Of a stretch of 64,000 nt of DNA, positions 42,048 to 52,072 are shown in pieces. How positions within the stretch are numbered: position 1 is the stretch's first letter; each line of letters starts with the position of its first letter. Under the pieces are notes generated by a model that saw nothing but the letters and a program-made list of their open reading frames with translations, had not been told where the DNA came from and made no database searches. Source of the DNA: Immundisolibacterales bacterium (GTDB lineage: Bacteria; Pseudomonadota; Gammaproteobacteria; HK1); assembly GCA_026712715.1 (NCBI GenBank), contig JAPOPW010000039.1, forward strand, positions 46,876-110,875. Reading direction: 5' to 3'. The position numbers and the translations under genes were made by a program.

Positions 42048-44807
42048 CTAGAACCGGGCCCTGACGAACACGGAGATCGCGTGAACCGGGTCGTGCCCGG
42101 AGCGCTCCCGCCGTTGGAGCTCCAAGCGAACGCTTGCCGTTCCGGTCGATCCCAGACGGCCACCCAACCGAAGGAGCCGCTCGTTGGCGCCGTACAGGCT
42201 CATTGCCCCGAACGGCGTCAGCACCCCGCTGCTTCCGGGCATCGCAAAGCCGTAGGCAAGCTCCGCGTCGAGGCGCTCCGCGAGAGCATTGCGCCGGAAC
42301 GGCTCGGTCGTGCCGAAGTCCCACGGACGCGACGCTTCCTGTGCGGACCTTCCCCAGCTCCGCGCCAGAGTGACCGACGGGCCACGGCCGAAAGCCCCCG
42401 GGTCAAGGCGCACCTGTCCGCCGATGCCCCATTCCCGCAGCGACCCGTCTTCGTGGAAGGCGAGCATGCGGCTGTGGCTTTCCGCGCTCCATCCCGTATC
42501 CGGATTGCGGAAACGCATGCCGGACCCCAACTCCAGGCCGGCCCCGGTCTCTCCGTCGCCGCCGTCCAGGCGCAGGCCAAGCTCCCCCCAGGACGTCAGC
42601 TTGCCTCCGGAGGAAAGCAGGTGGTCGTAGCTGGCTTCGGCACTCGTCCTCAGACGGTGCATGTTCAGCGCCTGCGCACCCAGGTCCGTTCCGGCGCCCG
42701 CAACGTCCAGGCGCGCGACGACGAATTCTCCCTTGAGCGCCACCGTCGTGTCTTTCCACCCGGGCAGCCGGCCGACCACCCCGGCCGCCCCCAGATCCAG
42801 CGTCGCCTCGCTCGACCTGCGCTCCCCGGCGATATCCTCCGAGATGCCGAAGTCTCCCCACGCGCGGCCCGCGGTACCCCACACGTCCACGTTGCGCGTC
42901 AACGACCACGCGAAATAGGGGTGAATGCCGGTCAGGGCCAGGTCGAGCTCACCGCCGGTGTCTCCGCCCGTCCCGTCCGTCAGGTAGTCGACCAGGGTCC
43001 GCGACCGGGAGATGGATACGCCGGCGAGGGCGGTGGGGCCCAGTTCCGCGTCAACCCCGAACTCGACGTTCAGCGCCTCGCCGTCCCAGGTTGTCACGCC
43101 GGAATGACCGTCCCCGTTCAGGCTGACGTAGTCACCGCAGCCCCACAACGACGGACGGTCCGTGCCGCCGGCCTGTTCCCTCGACGACAAGAGAAAGGAC
43201 CAGTCGCGGAGCACCTGCTCCCGGACCGGCCCATCGAGGTCCTTGGCATCCCATGCCGAACCGTTGAATCCGAGAGAGGGGGCTGGCAGACCCGATGACA
43301 GGTCGGCGACCGGGTTGAGGTTCGAGAACATCCGATCGACGCGGCACCTGAAGGAGCTGAATGCGAGGGCCCGTCCCGCCACGGGAAGCAGCGTGCGGGT
43401 GACGAGATCGGCGCGCCGCTCGAGGTCGTCGGAGATCGTACCGACCCCCAGACCGTCCGCGATCGTCGCCCCGACCGCGCCACGCAACCGCACCGTGAAC
43501 TCTTCTGCGGGCTCAATCATCGCGTCCCGCGTCGTCGCCACCCGGATGGTCCGGGTCCGCTTCCCCGGGGCGAAGCGAAGCGTGCCCGACACCCCGCGGT
43601 AGTCCTCGCCCGCCCGCGCCGTACCGTCTTGCGTCGTGTACGAGACCGTCGCTGCCCGAGCGCTCGACGGAGACAACGTCACCACGAACTCCGCCGTCTC
43701 TCCCTCCACAACGGACGCGTCCGAAATGCTCAATGCGGGCAGTCGGCCCCCTTCGCCACCATCTCCCCCGCCGGTGCCCGTGCCACCGGTGCCTGTACCG
43801 CTGGTGCCCGTGCCACCCGTGCCCGTGCCGCCCGTGTCCGTGCCACCCGTGTCCGTGCCGCCCGTGTCCGTGCCGCCCGTGCCCGTGCCACCCGTGCCCG
43901 TGCCGCCCGTGTCCGTGCCACCCGTGTCCGTGCCGCCCGTGCCCGTGCCGCCCGTGCCCGTGCCGCCCGTGCCCGTGCCGCTGCCGTCGCCGTTCCCGCC
44001 GCCCGTATTCGTGCCGCCCGTGTTCGTGCCGCCCGTGTTCGTGCCGCCCGTGCTCGTGCCGCTCGTGCTCGTGCCGCCCGTGTTCGTGCCGCCCGTGCTC
44101 GTGCCGCTCGTGCTCGTGCCGCCCGTATTCGTGCCGCCCGTATTCGTGCCGCCCGTGTTCGTGCCGCCCGTGTTCGTGCCGCCCGTGTTCGTGCCGCCCG
44201 TGCTCGTGCCGCCCGTGTTCGTGCCGCCCGTGTTCGTGCCGCCCGTGCCGGTGCCAGCGATACCGGTACCGCCGACGCTCGTGCCGACTACGTTCACCGA
44301 CGCTACATCGTGAACCGGACAATCGGCGTTGTGGTCCCACACCTCGTGGGTGAACTTGACCTGCGTACTCGGGTCGAAATCCGCGTCGGCCCTGACGGTA
44401 ATCGTCCGACAGCTCGGACCAGTCTCCGGATCGTTGGGGTCCGACCAATCGTCCCTGTCGAAATCCCAACCGACCGAAGGAATCCAGCTCAGTCCCTTGT
44501 ACACACCATCGTTACGCACGGCACCATCGACATGCTGCATCACCCACCAACCGTCGCCAGTGGGCACCTCGGTCAGACGCAGGCAATAGGCGGCACTCCC
44601 CCCCGGTTTGAGGTTCAGGCGAAGTGGCCCAGTACTCCAATTCCCGCCCGGCGTCCGCGTCTCCACCGTCCCACCCCAAGGCTGCTGGGCGAGAACACGG
44701 GGGTAGATGACGCCATACGCGAACGCGGCGATCGCGATCGCAAGAACCAGAAGGGTTCGGCAACGGAATCCGAAGAACGGATACCGGTTCCGGAATGATC
44801 CGGACAT
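42048..44807 (-). CDS. Surface protein: signal anchor, GGTxT repeat tract, Calx-beta domain, autotransporter-like beta-barrel
   Basis: 919 residues. Order: basic N-terminus and hydrophobic export segment (residues 18-38), a beta domain with three cysteines (about 45-172), a pentapeptide repeat tract (about 175-355), a Calx-beta domain ([20 protein letters not shown], then [20 protein letters not shown]), and from about residue 600 a beta-rich segment of alternating hydrophobic strands ending in a C-terminal phenylalanine (VRARF), the hallmark of outer-membrane barrels. Likely a cell-surface adhesin or stalk-like protein anchored in the outer membrane. Genes on both sides are unrelated. Confidence 0.78.
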   Translation of the reverse strand: MSGSFRNRYPFFGFRCRTLLVLAIAIAAFAYGVIYPRVLAQQPWGGTVETRTPGGNWSTGPLRLNLKPGGSAAYCLRLTEVPTGDGWWVMQHVDGAVRNDGVYKGLSWIPSVGWDFDRDDWSDPNDPETGPSCRTITVRADADFDPSTQVKFTHEVWDHNADCPVHDVASVNVVGTSVGGTGIAGTGTGGTNTGGTNTGGTSTGGTNTGGTNTGGTNTGGTNTGGTNTGGTSTSGTSTGGTNTGGTSTSGTSTGGTNTGGTNTGGTNTGGGNGDGSGTGTGGTGTGGTGTGGTDTGGTDTGGTGTGGTGTGGTDTGGTDTGGTDTGGTGTGGTGTSGTGTGGTGTGGGDGGEGGRLPALSISDASVVEGETAEFVVTLSPSSARAATVSYTTQDGTARAGEDYRGVSGTLRFAPGKRTRTIRVATTRDAMIEPAEEFTVRLRGAVGATIADGLGVGTISDDLERRADLVTRTLLPVAGRALAFSSFRCRVDRMFSNLNPVADLSSGLPAPSLGFNGSAWDAKDLDGPVREQVLRDWSFLLSSREQAGGTDRPSLWGCGDYVSLNGDGHSGVTTWDGEALNVEFGVDAELGPTALAGVSISRSRTLVDYLTDGTGGDTGGELDLALTGIHPYFAWSLTRNVDVWGTAGRAWGDFGISEDIAGERRSSEATLDLGAAGVVGRLPGWKDTTVALKGEFVVARLDVAGAGTDLGAQALNMHRLRTSAEASYDHLLSSGGKLTSWGELGLRLDGGDGETGAGLELGSGMRFRNPDTGWSAESHSRMLAFHEDGSLREWGIGGQVRLDPGAFGRGPSVTLARSWGRSAQEASRPWDFGTTEPFRRNALAERLDAELAYGFAMPGSSGVLTPFGAMSLYGANERLLRLGGRLGSTGTASVRLELQRRERSGHDPVHAISVFVRARF
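43758..44286 (-). repeat. 15-bp tandem repeat tract inside the surface-protein gene (GGTxT pentapeptides)
   Basis: About 34 pentapeptide units, read as [15 protein letters not shown] and GTGTG, are encoded by 15-bp repeats of nearly identical DNA. A short non-repeat spacer (GGNGDGSG) splits the tract: the N-terminal block of about 20 units is Asn/Ser-rich, the C-terminal block of about 14 is Asp/Gly-rich. The unit keeps the frame for any copy number, so the length can change without breaking the protein. Such tracts usually form flexible, hydrophilic spacers. Confidence 0.92.
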
Positions 44808-45308
44808 CGCGCTTCCTCAGCCGAACACGGGTATCAGAACCTCCAGAAACGGGCTGGCTGCGCGGGGGGTTATGTTTCTTATCCGGTTCCCGGCATTTCG
44901 GGCAGCTACGCTAACACACCCACGAGAAACCTGCGAAATGGATTGCACCTTTTCGGCAAGAATTTCTCACGTAATATTTGCCTTGCAATCGATATAAGAG
45001 AACAGACAAACTCTTTGCTTCGTACCTGCATATTTTCCGGTACAGTGAGCACTCTACCCGACCATGCCAAGTGCATCCGAGACGCAATGCATGGCCGGAT
45101 TCGACGACTGAAGCGACCTGGCCAGGTGGAGCGGAATCGCGGAGGTTGTCCGGCGCTCACCGGCAGACACGCCGTTGCCCCGGCCCGGGAACCCGCGTCG
45201 GTCGGCGACCGGAGCCGAAGGACGCGCATGCGCGCGCACGAACGCGTCACCGGTTCCGCATCGCCCCCATGCGGGATCGTGACCGCTTGCCCGAGAATTC
45301 CCGAAACC
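44808..45308. other. AT-richer 500-bp intergenic region
   Basis: The segment about 44880-45100 is visibly richer in A and T than the surrounding DNA, with runs such as gtaatatttgcc and gatataagag. It lies upstream of the minus-strand surface-protein gene and downstream of the hydrolase gene. A promoter for the surface protein is expected here, but I could not choose one -35/-10 pair over others. No credible gene was seen. Confidence 0.5.
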
Positions 45309-46232
45309 TCACTCGTCCGGGGTCTCGGCGATGATGCCGTAGTGCTGCGGCTGCCGGTGGAGGGCGAGGTTGAAGATGTTCTCCTGAATCTCGCCGCACC
45401 GGTCGAGATCGCAGTCAGCGACGATCACCTCGTCTTCGAGGGTCGTGCACATCGCGACGATCTCGCCGGTCGGGGCGATGATGCAGCTCTGGCCGATGAG
45501 ATCGCAGCCTTCCTCGCGCCCCGCCTTCGCGACCCCCACCACCCAGGTCCCGTTCTGGTAGGCGCCGGCCTGCATGGAGAGATGGTTGTGGAAGTTCTGG
45601 AGGTGGTCGAGCTGGGGAGCGCGCGGGTAGTGGGTCGGGGTGTTGTAGCCGAGGAGCACGATCTCCACGCCCTGGAGCCCCATCACCCGGTACGTCTCCG
45701 GCCAGCGCCGGTCGTTGCAGATGCACATGCCGACCCGACCTTCGAACGCGTCGAACACCGGGAACCCGAGGTCCCCCGGCTCGAAGTACGCCTTCTCGAG
45801 GTGCTGGAACGGCCAGTCCGGCTCATGGTTGTCATGTCCCGGCAGGTGGACCTTGCGGTACTTGCCGGCTACCCGGCCTTCGCGGTCGACGAGGATTGCG
45901 GTGTTGAACCGCCGCTTCCGGTTTCCCTCCCGGACGATCTCGGCGTATCCGAGGCAAAAGCCCACCCCGAGCTCGCGCCCGAGCGCGAAGAGCGGCGCGA
46001 CCGCCCGGCTCGGCATTCCGGCTTCGTAGAAGGAGTCGAGCTCCGCCTCGTCCTCCATCCACCAGCGGGGGAAGAAGGTGGTGAGGGCGAGCTCCGGGAA
46101 GACGACGAGCCGGGCGCCGCGCGCGTGCGCCGCGCGCATCATCTCCATCATGCGCGCGACGGCGGACTCGCGCGGCTCGTCGCGGGCGATGGGCCCCATC
46201 TGGGCCGCGGCAACGCATATGGCTCTGCTCAT
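45309..46232 (-). CDS. Carbon-nitrogen hydrolase, N-carbamoyl-D-amino acid hydrolase-like
   Basis: 307 residues of the nitrilase superfamily. The catalytic triad falls at Glu47 (VVFPELAL), Lys127 (KYRKVHLPG) and Cys172 (GMCICNDRRWPETYR), the same numbers as in the characterised Agrobacterium-type N-carbamoyl-D-amino acid amidohydrolase, whose length (about 304) and NDRRWPET motif also match. It would release a D-amino acid, CO2 and ammonia from an N-carbamoyl compound. It follows the ABC ATPase gene by 67 bp, so the importer may supply its substrate. No hydantoinase is in the window. Confidence 0.88.
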   Translation of the reverse strand: MSRAICVAAAQMGPIARDEPRESAVARMMEMMRAAHARGARLVVFPELALTTFFPRWWMEDEAELDSFYEAGMPSRAVAPLFALGRELGVGFCLGYAEIVREGNRKRRFNTAILVDREGRVAGKYRKVHLPGHDNHEPDWPFQHLEKAYFEPGDLGFPVFDAFEGRVGMCICNDRRWPETYRVMGLQGVEIVLLGYNTPTHYPRAPQLDHLQNFHNHLSMQAGAYQNGTWVVGVAKAGREEGCDLIGQSCIIAPTGEIVAMCTTLEDEVIVADCDLDRCGEIQENIFNLALHRQPQHYGIIAETPDE

Positions 46233-46299
46233 GGAACTCCCCTCGGCAATCCCCGCCCGCGAAGAGGCGAACGGGCCGTGCCACGGCTCGGCACGGAGG

Positions 46300-47388
46300 T
46301 CAGTGCAGGTGGCAGGCCACGTCGTGGCCGGCGGCGACCGTCTTCATGGGCGGAACCTCCGTCGAGCACCGCGGCTCCGCCACCGGACACCGGGTGTGGA
46401 ACGGGCATCCGCCCGGCGGGTTGATGGGGCTCGGAATATCGCCCTTCAGGATGATGCGCCGGCGCCTCGCCCGGGGGTCGGGCACCGGGGCGGCCGAGAG
46501 CAGCGCCTGGGTGTACGGGTGCAGCGGCTCCTCGAAGAGCTTGCGCCGATCCGTCAGCTCCACGATCTTGCCGAGGTACATCACCGCCACCCGATGGCTG
46601 ATGTGCTCGACGACCGCGAGGTCGTGACTGATGAAGAGGAACGCGAGGTTCGCGTCCTGCTGGAGGTCCATCAGGAGGTTCAGGACCTGCGCCTGCACCG
46701 ACACGTCGAGGGCGGACACCGGCTCGTCGGCCACGATGAGAGCGGGCGCTAGCGCGAGCGCACGCGCCACCCCGAGGCGCTGGCGCTGTCCGCCGGAGAA
46801 CTCGTGCGGGTACTTCACCATCGACTCGCTCGTCAGGCCCACCCGCTCGAACAGGGCGACGACCCGGTCGCGGATCTCTTCCCGCGGCACTCCACCATAG
46901 TTGCGAAGCGGCTCGGCGACGATGGTCGCCGCCGAGAGCCTCGGGTTGAGCGACGCGTAGGGATCCTGGAACACCATCTGCATCTGGCGGCGCAGCGCTC
47001 GCAGCCGATGCAGGGACGCGCGGGTCACGTCCTCGCCGTTCAACACCACCTGCCCCGCCGTCGGATCGATGAGACGCAGGATCGACTTGCCGGCGGTGGA
47101 CTTCCCCGACCCGCTCTCGCCCACGAGCCCGAGGGTCTCCCCCGCCCGGATGTCGAAGGAGATGCCGTCGACCGCGTACACCGAACCCACCCGGCGGCGC
47201 AGGAGCCCTCCGTGGACCGGGAAGTGCTTCTTGAGGTCCCGGACCTCGAGCACGGTCCGCGCATCTTCCCCGCCCCCGTTCGCCGCGGCTCCACCGTCGT
47301 TCACCGCTCCGCCCTCCCCGGGTCCGAACGCTCCGCCACCGGCGGCGGCGCCAGCGCCGATACCGTCTCGATTCGGATCGGCACTCAT
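46300..47388 (-). CDS. Peptide-type ABC transporter ATP-binding protein, DppF-like
   Basis: 362 residues. After a Gly/Ala-rich leader of about 45 residues, the ATPase begins ([16 protein letters not shown]). Walker [11 protein letters not shown]-loop [13 protein letters not shown], signature [15 protein letters not shown], Walker [13 protein letters not shown] and the C-terminal cysteine-containing oligopeptide-binding extension [11 protein letters not shown] are all present. ATG 47388 overlaps the DppD-like stop by 4 bp. It forms the ATPase pair with that protein. Confidence 0.94.
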   Translation of the reverse strand: MSADPNRDGIGAGAAAGGGAFGPGEGGAVNDGGAAANGGGEDARTVLEVRDLKKHFPVHGGLLRRRVGSVYAVDGISFDIRAGETLGLVGESGSGKSTAGKSILRLIDPTAGQVVLNGEDVTRASLHRLRALRRQMQMVFQDPYASLNPRLSAATIVAEPLRNYGGVPREEIRDRVVALFERVGLTSESMVKYPHEFSGGQRQRLGVARALALAPALIVADEPVSALDVSVQAQVLNLLMDLQQDANLAFLFISHDLAVVEHISHRVAVMYLGKIVELTDRRKLFEEPLHPYTQALLSAAPVPDPRARRRRIILKGDIPSPINPPGGCPFHTRCPVAEPRCSTEVPPMKTVAAGHDVACHLH

Positions 47389-48398
47389 GCCAGCCCCCTC
47401 GCGACGACCTTCTCCCACTCCCAGCACGCGGCGAGCCGCCCCGGACGCATCTCCCGAAGCGGCGGCGCCTCGCTCCCGCACCGCTCGACCGCGAACGGGC
47501 AGCGGGGGGCGAAAGCGCAGCCCGCGATCTCCTCCCGGAGCGACGGCACCACTCCCGGTATCTCGTTCAGCCGGGTCCCCGCCCCCTCGAGGGTCGAGAG
47601 CTTCGGAATCGAGCCCATGAGTCCGAGGGTGTAGGGATGGAAGGGCTGATCGAAGAGATCGTCCGCGCTCGCCTCCTCCACCTTGCGCCCGGCGTACATG
47701 ACAACCACCCGCTGCGCGGTCTCCGCCACCACCCCGAGATCGTGGGTGATGAAGACGATGGCCGCCCCGATCTTCTCCTTGAGCTGGAGCATGAGATCCA
47801 GAATCTGGGCCTGGATGGTCACGTCGAGGGCGGTGGTGGGCTCGTCCGCGATGAGGATCGACGGGTCGCACGCAAGGGCCATCGCGATCATCACCCGCTG
47901 GCGCATTCCTCCCGACATCTGGTGGGGGTATTCGTCCGCCCGGCGGCGCGGCTCCGGAATCTGGACGAGATCGATCATCTCGACCGCCTCCTCCTTCGCC
48001 GCCCGCTGGGAGAGATTCCGGTGCAGCTCGAGCGACTCGGCAATCTGGCGCCCGACCGTCATCACCGGGTTGAGCGAGGTCATCGGCTCCTGGAACACCA
48101 TCGAGATCCGGTCGCCGCGAATCTCGCGCATCCGCTCCTCGCTCACCTCGAGCAGGTTCTCCCCCTCGAAACGGATGGTGCCCGATTCGATCTTCGCGGG
48201 CGGCATCGGCAACAGCCGCAGGATCGACATCGCGGTGACGCTCTTGCCGCACCCGGACTCTCCCACGATGGAGAGCGTCTCCCCCGGGTCGACGTGAATG
48301 GACAGCCGCTCCACGGCGCGCACCACCCCGTCACGGGTGAAGAAGCGCACGGAGAGATCGTCGATCTCGAGCAGCGGAGGGGCGTTGGTCTTGGTCAT
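47385..48398 (-). CDS. Peptide-type ABC transporter ATP-binding protein, DppD-like
   Basis: 337 residues. Walker [11 protein letters not shown]-loop [14 protein letters not shown], signature [15 protein letters not shown], Walker [15 protein letters not shown], and C-terminal [15 protein letters not shown] with the conserved cysteines of this subfamily. It lies 4 bp from the DppC-like permease gene and overlaps the DppF-like gene. Part of the seven-gene importer locus. Confidence 0.94.
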   Translation of the reverse strand: MTKTNAPPLLEIDDLSVRFFTRDGVVRAVERLSIHVDPGETLSIVGESGCGKSVTAMSILRLLPMPPAKIESGTIRFEGENLLEVSEERMREIRGDRISMVFQEPMTSLNPVMTVGRQIAESLELHRNLSQRAAKEEAVEMIDLVQIPEPRRRADEYPHQMSGGMRQRVMIAMALACDPSILIADEPTTALDVTIQAQILDLMLQLKEKIGAAIVFITHDLGVVAETAQRVVVMYAGRKVEEASADDLFDQPFHPYTLGLMGSIPKLSTLEGAGTRLNEIPGVVPSLREEIAGCAFAPRCPFAVERCGSEAPPLREMRPGRLAACWEWEKVVARGLA

Positions 48399-48402
48399 GA
48401 AG

Positions 48403-49290
48403 CTACATCCGTCGAGCGATGCGCGGGTCGAGCGAGTCGCGGAGCCCGTCGCCCAGTATGTTGACGGCGAGAACCGCGATCGCGAGGAACACGCCAGGGA
48501 AAAATATCATCCAGGGAGCGACCTGCACATACACCCGCCCCTCCGCCATGATGTTCCCCCAGCTCGGGATCTCGGGCGGGGTCCCCGCTCCGAGGAACGA
48601 CAGGATCGCCTCGATGACGATCGCGGACGCGCAGACGTAGGTCGCCTGCACGATGAGGGGCGCCACCGTGTTGGGGAGGATGTGCATCCAGAGGATCTTG
48701 GGCAGCCGGGTCCCCCCGGCGACGGCCGCCTCGACGTAGGGCTGCTCGCGGATGGTGAGGACGACGGAGCGCACGAGGCGGACCACCCGCGGAATCTCGG
48801 GGACCGTGATCGCGATGATGACGTTGCCGACGCCGGCCCCGGTAAGCGAGATGAGCGCGATCGCGAGGAGCACGCCGGGGATCGCCATCACCCCGTCCAT
48901 CACCCGCATCACGACCGTGTCCACCCAGCGGACGTAGCCCGCGAGGAGCCCGATCACGAGTCCTGCCGCGACACTGATCGCGGCCACCGCGAGCCCGACG
49001 GTCAAGGAGATGCGCGTTCCGAAGATGGTGCGGGCATAGATGTCGCGACCGAGGAAGTCCGCGCCGAACCAGAAGTCGCCGCTCGGCGGCTTCAGGCGGT
49101 TGATGGGGTTGAGGCGCACCGGGTCGGGGGCGATGAGGGGCGCGATGATCGCGACGAAGGCGAGGAGAACGAGAATGATCGCTCCCGCCACCGCCGTCGG
49201 ATAACGCCGTCCGTAGTCGCGGACCCACGCGACGAGCGCGCTCCGCCGACCGGCCGGGAAGCGATCCGCTCGTTCCAGGGAGGCCGCCAT
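48403..49290 (-). CDS. Peptide-type ABC permease, DppC-like (copy 1)
   Basis: 295 residues, six membrane helices. The motif GADFLGRDIYARTIFGTRISL after the first periplasmic loop and the ATPase-contact loop VAGGTRLPKILWMHILPNT are typical. It is very similar to the copy at 52073-52993 (both contain LSFLGAGTPPEIPSWGN and LLAGYVR). Pairs with the DppB-like permease 1 bp upstream. Confidence 0.94.
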   Translation of the reverse strand: MAASLERADRFPAGRRSALVAWVRDYGRRYPTAVAGAIILVLLAFVAIIAPLIAPDPVRLNPINRLKPPSGDFWFGADFLGRDIYARTIFGTRISLTVGLAVAAISVAAGLVIGLLAGYVRWVDTVVMRVMDGVMAIPGVLLAIALISLTGAGVGNVIIAITVPEIPRVVRLVRSVVLTIREQPYVEAAVAGGTRLPKILWMHILPNTVAPLIVQATYVCASAIVIEAILSFLGAGTPPEIPSWGNIMAEGRVYVQVAPWMIFFPGVFLAIAVLAVNILGDGLRDSLDPRIARRM

Positions 49291-49291
49291 C

Positions 49292-50233
49292 TCAGTAACG
49301 GATCCTCGGATCGAGCACCGTGTACGAGAGATCGATGACGAGATTCACGATGACGTAGGCGGCGGAGAAAACGAGGATCACGCCCTGGATGACCGGATAG
49401 TCGCGGCGCAGCACCGCGTCGATGGTGAGGCGCCCGAGGCCGGGGATGTTGAACACGCTCTCGGTGACCACCCCCCCGCCGATGAGAAGCGCGATCCCGA
49501 TGCCGATGATCGTCACGATGGGAACCGAGGCGTTCCGGAGCGCGTGCCGGATGAGGACCGCGCGGTTGTCGACCCCCTTCGCCCGCGCGGTGCGGATGTA
49601 GTCCTCCTGGAGGGTCTCAAGCATGCTCGCCCGGGTGATCCGGGCCATCAGGGCGACGTAGATGACCCCGAGGGCTACCGTCGGCAGCGCGATCGAGTGC
49701 AGGAACGGGCCGAACCCGTCGAATATCGACTTGTAGCCCTGGACCGGGAACCATCCGAGCTGGAGCGAGAACACCCACATGAGTGCGTAGGCGATCACGA
49801 ACACCGGCACCGAGAAGCCGAGCACCGCGAAGATCATGATGATCCGGTCCGTCCAGGTGCCCGCCTTCCACGCCGCGAGGACGCCCATCGGGATGGCGAT
49901 GACGACGGAGAAGACGAGGGTCGCCGCGGCGAGGGCGAAGGTCGGCTCGAGGCGTTGCCCGATGAGGTGCGCGACCGGGAGGTCGGAGAAGATCGAGACG
50001 CCGAGGTCTCCGGCGAGGATCGAGCCGACCCAGGTGAAGAACTGCACGTGGAGGGGACGGTCCAGGCCGAGCTGGGCGCGGATGCGGGCGATGTCCTCCG
50101 GGCGCGCATAGTCGCCCGCGATGACCGCGGCGGGGTCGCCCGGGGTCAGATGCAGCAGCATGAACACCGCGATCCCCACCACTCCCATCACCGGGATCGT
50201 GGCGAGGATCCGATGGACGATGTACGCGTACAC
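49292..50233 (-). CDS. Peptide-type ABC permease, DppB-like (copy 1)
   Basis: 313 residues. VYAYIVHRILATIPVMGVVG at the start and LLHLTPGDPAAVIAGDYA next are the DppB N-terminal features; five further helices follow, with the contact loop ARAKGVDNRAVLIRHALRNA. I chose GTG 50233, which matches the start of the homologous copy at 53074-54015; no ATG fits. It follows the binding-protein gene. Confidence 0.92.
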   Translation of the reverse strand: MYAYIVHRILATIPVMGVVGIAVFMLLHLTPGDPAAVIAGDYARPEDIARIRAQLGLDRPLHVQFFTWVGSILAGDLGVSIFSDLPVAHLIGQRLEPTFALAAATLVFSVVIAIPMGVLAAWKAGTWTDRIIMIFAVLGFSVPVFVIAYALMWVFSLQLGWFPVQGYKSIFDGFGPFLHSIALPTVALGVIYVALMARITRASMLETLQEDYIRTARAKGVDNRAVLIRHALRNASVPIVTIIGIGIALLIGGGVVTESVFNIPGLGRLTIDAVLRRDYPVIQGVILVFSAAYVIVNLVIDLSYTVLDPRIRY

Positions 50234-50324
50234 GCGAAGAACCTCGCGAAATGCGGAAATCCCGGTTCGGGGACGGCGCGACGCCGCCCCGAACCGGTAC
50301 AGGTTGAGGCTCAGGCGCGGCCGG

Positions 50325-51920
50325 TCAGTTCTTCTCGATGTTCCAGAAGAACGGCACCGGCGACACCAGCACCCCGGAAAGCTCCTTGCGCCATGCGACG
50401 GGCTGGAACCACTGCCCGTAGTTGACGTAGGGCACCACCTCGTCGAAGAGCCGTCCCTGGAGCTCGTCGATGATCGCCTTCTGCTTGGCCGGATCCGCCT
50501 CGCGGGCGTACATGTCGCGAAGCTCCTCGGTCTTCGCATCCGTCGGCCAGCCGAACCAGGCCGACTCCGTGCCGCCCCCCGAGATGCCGATGTTCGCGAT
50601 CGGCGAGGTCACGTCCGCACCCGTCGAATAGGTGTGGAAGATGTTCCAGCCCCCGTCCGCGGGCGCCTTCTGCTCCGCCCGGCGGGAGGTGAGGGTGGAC
50701 CAGTCCATCGCCTGCACCTCGACGTCCATTCCGATGTCGCGCAGGACCTGGGCGGTCACGAGCGAGGCATTGTTGAGCACCGGGATGTCGGTCGGCTGCA
50801 TGAGGATGATCTTCTCCCCGTTGTAGCCCGCCTCCTTGAGGAGCGCCCGCGCCTTGTCGTGGTCGACGCTCGCGAGGGCCTCGACCCCGACCGAGCTCTC
50901 GTTCGGCGTTCCGCAGATGAAGTACGCGGGGCAGACCCGGTAGAGCTTCGGATCGCCGACGATGGCCCGGAGGTAATCCTCCTGGTTCACCGCGTAAAGG
51001 AGCGCCTTGCGCGCGCTCGGATGGTTGAATGGAAAGTGGAGGTGGTTCGGGCGGAGCCAGCCCTGGGTGCCGAGGGGGTCGATGACCGCGAGCTCGATGT
51101 CTTCCTGGTTCTCGAGCAGCGGCACCATGTCCACCGCCGGGGTCTCCCAGAGGTCGACCTCGCCGTTGACGAGCGCGTTCATGGTGGTGGCCGGATCGGG
51201 AATGTAGACCCACTCCACCCGGTCCACCTTGACCACCTTGCCGCCCGCCGCCGCGCTCGCCGGCTCGGACCGCGGGACGTAGTCCTCGTTCTTGACGTAG
51301 ACGATCTTCGATCCGGGGACCCACTCGTCCTTCACGAACTTGAACGGGCCGGAGCCGACGACCGCCGGGACCTGCTCGAACGCGTCGACCTCGGCGTGCT
51401 CCTGCTTCATCATGAACGGGGTGTTGGAGCTGATCTTGCCGAGCGAAGCGAGCACGAGGCCGTAGGGCTCGTTCAGGGTGAGGGTGAACGTCTTGTCGTC
51501 CACCGCCACCAGCTCCTTGGTGAACTGGATGAGCTTCTGGCCCATTCCGTCGCGCTTGCCCCAGCGCTGGATGGACGCGACGCAGTCCGCCGCGGTCACC
51601 GGGTCGCCGTCGTGCCACATGAGGCCGTCGCGCAGGGTGAACGTATAGACGATGCCGTCGTCGCTCACCGACCAGTCGCCGACCATCTGCGGCTGGACGT
51701 TCAGGTTCTCGTCCACCGCAAACAGCGTGTCGTACACCATGTACCCGTGGTTGCGGGTGATGTAGGCGGTGGTCCAGATGGGATCGAGGTTCTTGAGATC
51801 CGCGTGCGGAACGATCCGCAGCACCTTCTCCGCCTGGGCCGCGCCCGGGGCGAGCCCCAGAGCGGTCGTGACGCCGAAGGCGAGCGCGACGGCCGCAGAT
51901 TGCAGTCTGCGCATGGTCAT
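50325..51920 (-). CDS. ABC transporter substrate-binding protein, family 5
   Basis: 531 residues with a signal peptide (residues 1-30, ending GAAQA). Family 5 features: FTLRDGLMWHDGDPVTAADC, EWVPGSKIVYVKNEDY and NLNVQPQM. Start ATG 51920 with GGAG 8 nt upstream. The gene lies between two permease pairs of one locus. Close paralogue of the orphan at 38.3 kb (shared stretches across most of the length), so both may bind similar ligands. Confidence 0.93.
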   Translation of the reverse strand: MTMRRLQSAAVALAFGVTTALGLAPGAAQAEKVLRIVPHADLKNLDPIWTTAYITRNHGYMVYDTLFAVDENLNVQPQMVGDWSVSDDGIVYTFTLRDGLMWHDGDPVTAADCVASIQRWGKRDGMGQKLIQFTKELVAVDDKTFTLTLNEPYGLVLASLGKISSNTPFMMKQEHAEVDAFEQVPAVVGSGPFKFVKDEWVPGSKIVYVKNEDYVPRSEPASAAAGGKVVKVDRVEWVYIPDPATTMNALVNGEVDLWETPAVDMVPLLENQEDIELAVIDPLGTQGWLRPNHLHFPFNHPSARKALLYAVNQEDYLRAIVGDPKLYRVCPAYFICGTPNESSVGVEALASVDHDKARALLKEAGYNGEKIILMQPTDIPVLNNASLVTAQVLRDIGMDVEVQAMDWSTLTSRRAEQKAPADGGWNIFHTYSTGADVTSPIANIGISGGGTESAWFGWPTDAKTEELRDMYAREADPAKQKAIIDELQGRLFDEVVPYVNYGQWFQPVAWRKELSGVLVSPVPFFWNIEKN

Positions 51921-52072
51921 GGAGATGACTCCCGAGTCAAAAAAAGGGCCGGTGAGGGTAGCACACGGGGTGCAGGCGCCGGACCGTGCCCGAAGCGCGG
52001 GGAGAACCCGAATGCGGAGAACCGGGAAGCGCCTCGAGGAGGGATGTCGCCGCCCGCGAACACCCGCCCGGA

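Noticed and set aside
43758..44286. Possible CRISPR array
   Set aside because: The repeats are contiguous 15-bp units without unique spacers and are in frame inside a gene encoding GGTxT pentapeptides.
46300..48252. A long continuous frame merging both ATPases of the peptide-type importer
   Set aside because: The upstream part reads the second ATPase gene out of frame; the real proteins overlap by only 4 bp (ATGA) and each has its own ribosome site and full ATPase motifs.
51935..51960. Rho-independent terminator at the run of seven A/T before the binding-protein gene
   Set aside because: The T-run on the transcribed strand is not preceded by a convincing GC stem, so only a T-run is present.
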